From Phoronis pallida (Eukaryota; Phoronida; Phoronidae): a DNA stretch of 10,953 nt. Below are positions 9,001 through 10,953 of the stretch, one piece after another. The stretch spans positions 1 through 10,953 of the forward strand of contig JAOXYC010220683.1 in NCBI GenBank assembly GCA_028565715.1, in the 5' to 3' direction. The position numbers and the translations under genes are program-made. The stretch's first letter is position 1. Each line of letters begins with the position of its first letter. The notes under the pieces were generated by a model. The model saw nothing but the letters and a program-made list of their open reading frames with translations, was not told the origin of the DNA and did no database searches.

Positions 9001-10947
9001 TTGACGACAACATATTCACTCAATTTGCTTATCCATGTAAATGCTTGCTTAGTATTTGTTGAGAATGGACGGCTATTACTGAAGCAGTGGCTATAGCCCT
9101 GCAACCATCAGGCTTGCCACGATAAGATCAACAAAAAAAGTTCCACCACAAGTCTATTAAGAACAGGTGGGATATAAAGCGTGCGTGAGCCTTTTACCAA
9201 CAGTATTACCTGTGTTGATGTGTTGAAGTGGGATTACACTGTTTTTTGGAAAATAATCGAGATGCCAGTTGTACACGATACTCACCACAATGTTGCCCGA
9301 CTGCAAAATGGTTATCATCACAATCCAACTCAACCTCGCTTTTCTCCAGAGGGTTATCCCTTAGTGTGAGATTGAACATTGTCTCCATCGGAAATAGAGT
9401 CTCATTTTGAATGTCGTTGCTTATCTCTGTGAATACTTCATCCAATGTGTGAAACGCCTCCTCTGGTGTACTATTAGCGGTGACGGGTTGGTTGATGATA
9501 AATTTAATCTTTATTTCATCAGTGTTATTGGCTGATCGTTTTCGTCTCAATGCAGTTGTTTGATCCTGCATCATACATAATGTCATTATTATCATAAATG
9601 TGCACTTTACAGTTTACCAAGAATAAGCTAAGCAAATAAAGTTCTCTCTATTAAGGATGACATGGGGGCTGTTCAGTTTTTGTTTTTGTTCTTGTTTTTA
9701 AATTAAAATTAAAACTTTCTTGCTATTAGAATATGTTTTCCTGGGGCAAGAACGAAACTACCACTGTTAGACGTTTCGTAGAGGTCATGGGTCAGGTAAA
9801 ATTGTTCAGCATAAAGAACCTAATAACTTTTAAAAAGGCTTTCGGTGACACCATGTAATAAGAGTTAAAAATTCATATTAATCTCAACTGTGTTATGTAA
9901 TAAGAGTTAAAAATTCATATTAATCTCAACTGTGTCACCGAAAGACAACATTTCAAAAAACTTTAAGAATTTACCTCGCTGAATAGAACTCCCGATGTGT
10001 CACGCTTCCTGCGAGATTTTGGTCCACATGTGACCTCGACATTTTCTAACGTGCAGTTGTTTTTAGGATCAGAACAGATTTTTGCCATTGTAGTTTGAAT
10101 AAATTGAACGAACTTGGCTTTTATTTCTTCTGTTGCAGCCTTATTTGAACAGGAACCGCTATAGTAGAGATTTAGGGGGAGCCTGGCATTACCTGGAAAC
10201 AGTTGCTCTGCAAAAAAGAAATCGTGATATTTTTATGACCTTGACTTGTTCGAATTGTACAAATAAACCGTCGGAATTTTTATCATGCAACAATAATTTT
10301 CCTTATATTTCAAAAAAGGGAACACGCTATGTAAAGAATTGTGTTGGAGGCCTTCTTTTGAAAAAAATTGGTATCGTGCCCATTCTTCGAAAATCGAATA
10401 GGCCCCCTGTTGAGTGTGACAGCGAGTGGCAAGACTTTATAGCCATACCCCCTGTTGCGACTAATTTGCTTCATTTTGCCTCTTTCCATCACCCACCGGG
10501 GCCCGTACGGAAAGTATAGTACCGTCGAACAAACTTGTTGTCGGTTATTGCAACTATTTCTGGTTGAACACTTACTAACACAGTCCGGTACATCAGTTTG
10601 AGTCCAATCGCCTCCGTCGCAGATGAACAAACCAATATGTTTGTATGGAATATCATATCCTTTCTGACACATCATGGAACACGAGCGTAGTGTAAACATT
10701 TGAAAGCATGACAGCGCACCATTCTCTGGTGCGTTCAAAGAAGGGCATTCTTTCACTAAAAAGAATCAATGGTTTCTCAATAATAGGTCACATCGTACCA
10801 ACGTCATATCAATGGGCTATATAACTCACGGTGGTCCATCGTTGCGCTACCGGATGTTGTTGACAACCATTTTCTATCAACAACTTTGAGACACAGCTTG
10901 TTTGTTTTCCGTACAGGGTAACAACCTTTTCTGTACAAAGCAACAAC
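1..10947 (-). CDS. Partial gene model: multidomain type I membrane protein, 20 joined exons
   Basis: This is the whole gene as visible, read right to left. Exons: 10830-10947, 10576-10755, 9975-10207, 9286-9565, 8649-8813, 8213-8308, 7621-7752, 6832-7002, 6462-6632, 6020-6190, 4632-4727, 4291-4422, 3801-3971, 3242-3466, 2667-2936, 2181-2354, 1804-1977, 1478-1651, 329-1145 and 1-88. All junctions are GT-AG, and the frame stays open for about 1,340 codons. Domain order is unassigned, Sushi, linker with RRKR, ephrin-receptor-like, EGF x2, TSP1 x3, EGF x2, TSP1, Sushi, linker with RRKKR, ephrin-receptor-like x2, mucin stalk, transmembrane helix, short tail. From family knowledge, these domains are secreted or cell-surface and mediate adhesion or ligand binding. 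The function is unknown. The closest familiar architecture is the SVEP1-like group, but this is a resemblance only. Start and stop codons, promoter and poly(A) site lie outside the window. Confidence 0.88.
329..1145 (-). CDS. Exon 19: mucin-like Ser/Thr stalk and transmembrane helix
   Basis: This 817-nt exon enters in phase 1 (acceptor TATCTTCTTCAG) and leaves in phase 2 (donor GTGAGT). It starts HIQTTTAASTTTNNATEQ and runs for about 240 residues, roughly half Ser or Thr with no Cys. This is a stalk expected to be heavily O-glycosylated. Two 28-residue repeats begin TSTSHTITT (916-999) and TSTSHTFTT (832-915). The end is a 29-residue hydrophobic helix, VSVAVIVGVSIAGIASIICL onward (334-420), followed by Lys. 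This predicts a type I membrane protein with everything upstream outside the cell. Reading past the donor gives TGA at once. Confidence 0.9.
334..420 (-). other. Transmembrane segment of exon 19
   Basis: There are 29 uncharged residues, mostly Val, Ile, Leu, Ala and Gly, between the Ser/Thr stalk and a Lys. Small residues spaced VGVSIAGIAS could allow helix packing, which is an inference. The segment marks the boundary between ectodomain and tail. Confidence 0.88.
832..999 (-). repeat. Two tandem 84-bp repeats coding 28-residue mucin units
   Basis: Positions 916-999 and 832-915 encode two in-frame units. Both start TSTSHT, have a middle with G-x-T-x-KTS, and then a Leu-Thr-rich part. Their boundaries are adjacent with no spacer. 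Repeats of this kind are typical of mucin stalks and often vary in copy number. Confidence 0.75.
1146..1477. other. Intron between exons 18 and 19
   Basis: This is a 332-bp AT-rich intron. The open frame of exon 19 continues into it as far as 1242, but the strong pyrimidine-rich acceptor at 1146-1147 and phase agreement with exon 18 argue that this part is not coding. Confidence 0.6.
1478..1651 (-). CDS. Exon 18: ephrin-receptor-like (GCC2/GCC3) repeat 3
   Basis: This 174-nt exon is phase 1 at both ends (acceptor GATATTTCAG, donor GTATGT). It encodes ICQPGTYFFEHT, CLNCGLGFYQPDQGQSSC, LQCPDGMTTEEVGSTN, SAC. It has exactly the same length as exon 17 and shares GFYQPD and the TT(D/E) ending, so exons 17 and 18 look like a tandem duplicate. 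The first block has only one such exon. Confidence 0.9.
1804..1977 (-). CDS. Exon 17: ephrin-receptor-like (GCC2/GCC3) repeat 2
   Basis: This 174-nt exon is phase 1 at both ends (acceptor TTTTTTCTAG, donor GTGAGA). It encodes VKCRTGTYYTD, CALCPKGFYQPDDGQLEC, NECNIGYTTDD, QTDC. The repeated C-x-x-C-x-x-G-x-Y/T motif is clear. It follows exon 16 as exon 5 follows exon 4. Confidence 0.9.
2181..2354 (-). CDS. Exon 16: second linker domain continued
   Basis: This 174-nt exon is phase 1 at both ends (acceptor CTACTTTACAG, donor GTAAGT). It encodes DLNQTELHSLGEKVDSLLS, then NVTFDINGSVYSAS, and ends MNCSAGSINDMFTGELC. It matches the C-terminal half of exon 4 in layout (helical segment, beta segment, final C-x(10-14)-C). 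There are several N-glycosylation sequons (NQT, NVT, NGS, NTS, NCS). Confidence 0.85.
2355..2666. other. Intron between exons 15 and 16
   Basis: This is a 312-bp intron. The frame of exon 16 stays open upstream for a while, but a strong acceptor (TTTACAG) at 2355 and phase agreement with exon 15 place the boundary there. Confidence 0.6.
2667..2936 (-). CDS. Exon 15: second linker domain with RRKKR site
   Basis: This 270-nt exon is phase 1 at both ends (acceptor ATATTTTTAG, donor GTAGGT). It encodes a Glu/Lys/Gln-rich helical-looking stretch (CTEENIKSAELQAKQQTE), then QCSNGNTARRKKRW, then GQVQIVAKMIYNNS. RRKKR at 2755-2769 fits a proprotein-convertase site. It is the counterpart of exon 3 plus the start of exon 4. 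In the first copy an intron interrupts this region just before a second RRKR. Here it is uninterrupted and has one strong basic site. Confidence 0.85.
2937..3241. other. Intron between exons 14 and 15
   Basis: This 305-bp intron has no repeat, RNA or coding signal. Confidence 0.55.
3242..3466 (-). CDS. Exon 14: second Sushi/CCP-like domain
   Basis: This 225-nt exon is phase 1 at both ends (acceptor TTTTTTTTCAG, donor GTTTGT). It encodes CNPTKLLFAPVNGRLKLC, CSVYCKSGYGF, VYECGPKTEWLWNG and ends LPQCS. The pattern (P-x-N-G near Cys 1, C-x-x-G-Y core, late W) is that of a Sushi module. Like exon 2 it has six Cys, and it is about 15 residues longer. It begins the second copy of the Sushi, linker, ephrin-like block. 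Confidence 0.83.
3467..3800. other. Intron between exons 13 and 14
   Basis: This 334-bp intron contains a 10-bp palindrome, CAGGTACCTG, near 3657-3666. Nothing else is seen. Confidence 0.5.
3801..3971 (-). CDS. Exon 13: thrombospondin type 1 repeat 4
   Basis: This 171-nt exon is phase 1 at both ends (acceptor TTGTCTCAG, donor GTAAGG). It encodes DGSWGNWNEWGNCSKDCGVG, RHRDCDNPAPLNGGKEC, STCNKDPCP. There are three Trp spaced W-x-x-W-x-x-W, giving two overlapping C-mannosylation motifs. The O-fucose acceptor is Asp, as in exon 9. It closes the second EGF-EGF-TSP1 cassette and leads into the second Sushi domain. Confidence 0.92.
3972..4290. other. Intron between exons 12 and 13
   Basis: This 319-bp intron shows nothing beyond its splice signals. 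Confidence 0.55.
4291..4422 (-). CDS. Exon 12: end of EGF 3 plus EGF-like domain 4
   Basis: This 132-nt exon is phase 1 at both ends (acceptor ATGATTTCAG, donor GTAAGA). It gives GKNC, closing EGF 3, then HDCRENNCENNATC, YNCVCQHGYTGQFCGAE, a complete six-Cys EGF. It is the counterpart of exon 7. The G-Y-x-G-x-x-C ending is a good match to EGF modules. Confidence 0.9.
4632..4727 (-). CDS. Exon 11: EGF-like domain 3
   Basis: This 96-nt exon is phase 1 at both ends (acceptor CATATTGTAG, donor GTATGT). It encodes PPPPCDQHPCQNNGTC, DYDCSCTLGYQ, which are Cys 1 to 5 of an EGF completed by exon 12 (GKNC). It is the counterpart of exon 6 in length and cut points. The calcium-binding leader EIDEC is replaced here by prolines, so calcium binding is doubtful. 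The donor lies 1.3 kb from exon 10, across the intron that holds the LINE fragment. Confidence 0.9.
4948..5103. repeat. Long imperfect inverted repeat (hairpin)
   Basis: The arm at 4968-5004 pairs with 5048-5084, with 31 of 37 positions matching by eye. Pairing extends outward to 4948 and 5103 with one gap (ATAAAGTGATTCT against ATAAAATGATTCT) and weakly inward (CGTAGA against CATAGA). It abuts or slightly overlaps the 5' end of the LINE fragment. It may be a MITE, or a rearranged junction made at LINE insertion. Confidence 0.65.
5096..5648 (+). mobile_element. 5'-truncated, decayed CR1/L2-like LINE, 3' end of reverse transcriptase ORF
   Basis: Read on the plus strand, the translation LSEKLQRFQNNAARIVLKLR, then FDHISDALKRLHWLPIRFRI matches the familiar C-terminal reverse transcriptase segment of animal non-LTR elements (KLQ..QN.AAR, F.HI...L..LHWLP...RI.FK). 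Three frames are needed. The first runs to about 5245, where a TGTGTGTG run carries two extra bases. The second runs from 5246 (VYKSIRDIGPTYLGEM) to an in-frame TAG at 5399. The third runs from about 5412 (LFNSMPEHIR) to TAA at 5520-5522. The 3' tail has a stem AGCGCATA/TATGCGCT (5579-5586, 5603-5610) and ends in an ATT microsatellite (about 5631-5647). The copy is dead. The 5' limit is uncertain. It sits antisense in the intron between exons 10 and 11. Confidence 0.85.
5631..5647 (+). repeat. (ATT)n tail of the LINE copy
   Basis: About six ATT units follow directly after AATAAACT. Short tandem 3' tails in place of poly(A) are typical of CR1/L2-type elements. Confidence 0.85.
5649..6019. other. 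Rest of the exon 10-11 intron, with a palindrome
   Basis: This is AT-rich intron between the LINE tail and exon 10. A 10-bp inverted repeat, TATCACATAA/TTATGTGATA, sits at 5645-5654 and 5736-5745. A 29-bp perfect palindrome sits at 5937-5965. A long open frame on the plus strand runs through from the LINE tail but has no recognisable protein. Confidence 0.5.
5937..5965. repeat. Perfect palindrome, 14-bp arms with one central base
   Basis: TGATGATCGTAACC and its exact reverse complement flank a single C. The site lies 55 bp from the end of exon 10 (6020). No function is evident. It could form a hairpin in pre-mRNA or mark the joined ends of a lost element. Confidence 0.85.
6020..6190 (-). CDS. 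Exon 10: thrombospondin type 1 repeat 3
   Basis: This 171-nt exon is phase 1 at both ends (acceptor GTTTTCTCAG, donor GTGAGT after CCCC). It encodes GPWSSWSVCSQTCNVG, RNRSCDNPPPAHGGSDC, RICNNQTCP. The W-x-x-W motif and the O-fucosylation site (CSQTCNVG) are both present. The exon ends in C, which joins CT of exon 11 to form a run of prolines before the next EGF. The preceding TSP1 exons end in G instead. Confidence 0.92.
6462..6632 (-). CDS. Exon 9: thrombospondin type 1 repeat 2
   Basis: This 171-nt exon is phase 1 at both ends (acceptor CCATTTTAG, donor GTACAG). It encodes SDWSTWSNCSRDCNTG, RNRTRACDNPRPAYGG, ENCNQHPCP. The W-x-x-W motif is intact. The O-fucose acceptor position is Asp (CSRDC) instead of Ser or Thr. 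Exons 8, 9, 10 and 13 share the same exact length, so they probably arose by exon duplication. Confidence 0.92.
6832..7002 (-). CDS. Exon 8: thrombospondin type 1 repeat 1
   Basis: This 171-nt exon is phase 1 at both ends (acceptor TACTTTGCAG, donor GTAGTG). It encodes one TSP1 repeat: GGWSTWGTFNECTVSCGSG, a basic stretch LRRRMRSC, NPAPDYEGRHC, ETCNVQGCP. WSTW is a W-x-x-W C-mannosylation motif. CTVSCGSG keeps the Ser of the C-x-x-S/T-C-x-x-G O-fucosylation motif. It has the six Cys typical of the family. Confidence 0.92.
7003..7620. other. Intron between exons 7 and 8
   Basis: This is a 618-bp intron. It holds the tRNA-like element at about 7190-7275, and possibly the body of a SINE around it. 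I see no exon-like Cys-rich frame elsewhere in it. Confidence 0.6.
7190..7275 (-). mobile_element. tRNA-derived SINE head or tRNA pseudogene
   Basis: On the minus strand there is an A-box-like TAGCATAGCGG (7259-7269) followed by TTAGA. About 50 bp downstream lies a perfect B-box, GGTTCGAATCC (7198-7208). Together these are an internal RNA polymerase III promoter in tRNA-like order. The intervening part does not fold by eye into a standard anticodon arm, and the acceptor ends do not pair clearly. A SINE head is therefore more likely than a working tRNA. It lies in the intron between exons 7 and 8, in the same strand sense as the host gene. Confidence 0.55.
7621..7752 (-). CDS. Exon 7: end of EGF 1 plus EGF-like domain 2
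   Basis: This 132-nt exon is phase 1 at both ends (acceptor TTTCATACAG, donor GTGAGA). It supplies the last Cys of EGF 1 (GENC) and then a full six-Cys EGF: FDCAFNECKNGGNC, YSCTCPDEFVGDRC. It has the same length and layout as exon 12, which supports a cassette duplication. Two N-glycosylation sequons are visible (NCT twice). Confidence 0.9.
7753..8212. other. Intron between exons 6 and 7
   Basis: This is 460 bp. There are only short imperfect inverted words (for example CAGAAT and ATTCTG near 8004-8024). No supported feature. Confidence 0.5.
8213..8308 (-). CDS. Exon 6: EGF-like domain 1, calcium-binding type
   Basis: This 96-nt exon is phase 1 at both ends (acceptor TTTTTTTCCAG, donor GTAGGG). 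It encodes EIDECKPSPCQNNGTC, then TYTCVCKQGYA. That gives Cys 1 to 5 of an EGF module, and Cys 6 comes from the next exon (GENC). The leading EIDEC fits the D-x-D/E-C start of calcium-binding EGF domains. The exon has the same length and cut points as exon 11. Confidence 0.9.
8309..8648. other. Intron between exons 5 and 6
   Basis: This is 340 bp of AT-rich sequence with T-rich tracts. No feature is seen. Confidence 0.55.
8649..8813 (-). CDS. Exon 5: ephrin-receptor-like (GCC2/GCC3) Cys-rich repeat
   Basis: This 165-nt exon is phase 1 at both ends (acceptor ATATTTTCAG, donor GTTAGT). It encodes a tyrosine-kinase-ephrin-receptor-like repeat with the pattern CPPGYH, CTKCPVGQYQD, LECTACPLGTSS, TQC. 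The C-x-x-C-P-x-G-x-Y/T-x motif is diagnostic of this repeat, which is common in SVEP1-like and SCUBE-like extracellular proteins. It is homologous to exons 17 and 18. Confidence 0.9.
8814..9285. other. Intron between exons 4 and 5
   Basis: This is 472 bp of AT-rich sequence. I find no domain-coding frame, repeat or RNA gene. Confidence 0.55.
9286..9565 (-). CDS. Exon 4: linker domain continued, second RRKR site
   Basis: This 280-nt exon enters in phase 0 (acceptor ATGATGCAG) and leaves in phase 1 (donor GTGAGT). It starts DQTTALRRKRSANN, so a second dibasic RRKR site (9536-9547) lies about 20 residues after the one in exon 3. A beta-rich-looking segment follows (KIKFIINQPV), then several N-glycosylation sequons (NNT, NST, NET, NLT). 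It ends LDCDDNHFAVGQHC. The closing Cys leads straight into the ephrin-receptor-like repeat. The same layout recurs at exons 16 and 17. Confidence 0.87.
9839..9944. mobile_element. Small MITE-like element with 13-bp terminal inverted repeats
   Basis: CTTTCGGTGACAC (9839-9851) and its exact reverse complement GTGTCACCGAAAG (9932-9944) flank two head-to-tail copies of a 42-bp unit (9853-9894 and 9895-9936, 41 of 42 identical). The unit is AT-rich. No target-site duplication is clear. It lies only 30 bp from the donor of exon 3. Confidence 0.6.
9853..9936. repeat. 42-bp tandem duplication
   Basis: Two adjacent copies start ATGTAATAAGAGTTAAAAAT and differ only at the last base. The near identity implies a recent duplication. 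It sits inside the inverted-repeat element described at 9839-9944. Confidence 0.92.
9975..10207 (-). CDS. Exon 3: linker domain with furin-like RRKR site
   Basis: This 233-nt exon enters in phase 1 (acceptor TTTTTTGCAG) and leaves in phase 0 (donor GTAAAT), about 77 residues. It carries a Lys/Glu-rich stretch (EEIKAKFVQF), four Cys including the motif VTCGP, and then SRRKRD. The RRKR at 10002-10013 matches the proprotein-convertase consensus R-X-K/R-R. Together with exon 4 it aligns by eye with exons 15 and 16, which sit in the same place after the second Sushi domain. I cannot name a Pfam family for it. It resembles the region between Sushi and Cys-rich repeats in SVEP1-like proteins. Confidence 0.85.
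10208..10575. other. Intron between exons 2 and 3
   Basis: This is a 368-bp intron. It is open in long stretches on both strands, and two near-identical CCCCCTGTTG words occur about 40 bp apart (around 10402 and 10449). This could be old repeat DNA. No protein or RNA is recognisable. Confidence 0.5.
10576..10755 (-). CDS. Exon 2: first Sushi/CCP-like domain
   Basis: This 180-nt exon is phase 1 at both ends (acceptor TTTTTAG, donor GTAAGT). It encodes one complement-control-protein-like module. It opens with KECPSLNAPENGALSC, has a CQKGY core and ends with GGDWTQTDVPDC. The conserved Pro, Asn-Gly, Gly-Tyr and Trp fit a Sushi fold. It has six Cys rather than the usual four, as does the second Sushi exon at 3242-3466. 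Sushi domains normally bind proteins at the cell surface. The partner here is unknown. Confidence 0.85.
10830..10947 (-). CDS. Exon 1 (partial view): N-terminal segment, domain unassigned
   Basis: The frame that feeds the next exon in phase 1 is open from 10947 down to a GTGAGT donor (GT at 10829-10828). It ends with residues ATMDH and a split Leu codon completed by the Sushi exon. Two acceptors are possible. TTTAG at the window edge gives 10830-10947 in phase 0. TTGTACAG gives 10830-10930 in phase 2 and has the better pyrimidine run. An in-frame TAG at 10950-10948 shows that the exon does not extend further right. The roughly 35 residues have two Cys and several Lys and Arg (for example GCYPVRKTNKLCLK). 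I do not recognise a domain. Confidence 0.55.
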
Positions 10948-10953
10948 CTAAAC

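Larger units (their letters stand above)
9566..9974. other. Intron between exons 3 and 4
   Basis: This is the only clear phase-0 intron in the window. Apart from the 9839-9944 repeat and a T-rich tract near 9675-9700, I see nothing in it. Confidence 0.6.

Noticed and set aside
10133-10519. Plus-strand frame of 128 codons
   Set aside because: It overlaps exon 3 in antisense and has no family resemblance or splice signals. Old repeat DNA could explain its length.
10310-10575. Read-through of the exon 2 frame past its donor
   Set aside because: A consensus GTAAGT donor ends the exon at 10576, and exon 3 joins in phase 1 to continue the protein.

Overview
This window is animal (metazoan) nuclear DNA. 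The coding sequence is split into about 20 short exons by AT-rich GT-AG introns. The domains are typical of animal extracellular proteins (Sushi/CCP, EGF, thrombospondin type 1, ephrin-receptor-like Cys-rich repeats). The introns hold an animal-type LINE fragment and a tRNA-derived repeat. An invertebrate is most likely, perhaps a mollusc or another marine lophotrochozoan, but the species cannot be fixed from this sequence.

One gene fills the window on the minus strand, so it reads from right to left. I could join 20 exons in one open frame of about 1,340 codons (about 4.04 kb). Splice sites and codon phases agree at every junction. Both gene ends lie outside the window: the signal peptide and start codon are beyond 10953, and the C-terminal end is beyond position 1. 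From N to C the product reads: an unassigned segment; Sushi; a linker domain with two RRKR sites; an ephrin-receptor-like Cys-rich repeat; two EGF; three TSP1; two EGF; one TSP1; Sushi; a second linker domain with RRKKR; two ephrin-receptor-like repeats; a Ser/Thr-rich mucin-like stalk; one transmembrane helix; and the start of a cytoplasmic tail. This looks like a type I membrane adhesion or receptor-like protein. Parts of the ectodomain resemble SVEP1-like proteins, but the TSP1 blocks, mucin stalk and membrane anchor differ from SVEP1.

The gene grew by internal duplication. The Sushi, basic-site linker and ephrin-like block occurs twice. The EGF, EGF, TSP1 cassette occurs twice with identical exon lengths (96, 132, 171 nt). 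Nearly all introns are phase 1, as expected for exon shuffling.

The introns hold a decayed, 5'-truncated CR1/L2-like LINE on the plus strand (about 5096-5648), a long imperfect hairpin next to it (4948-5103), a tRNA-like SINE head (about 7190-7275), a small MITE-like element with a 42-bp tandem duplication (9839-9944), and a perfect palindrome (5937-5965). I saw no complete second gene, RNA gene or CRISPR array, and no multi-gene system.
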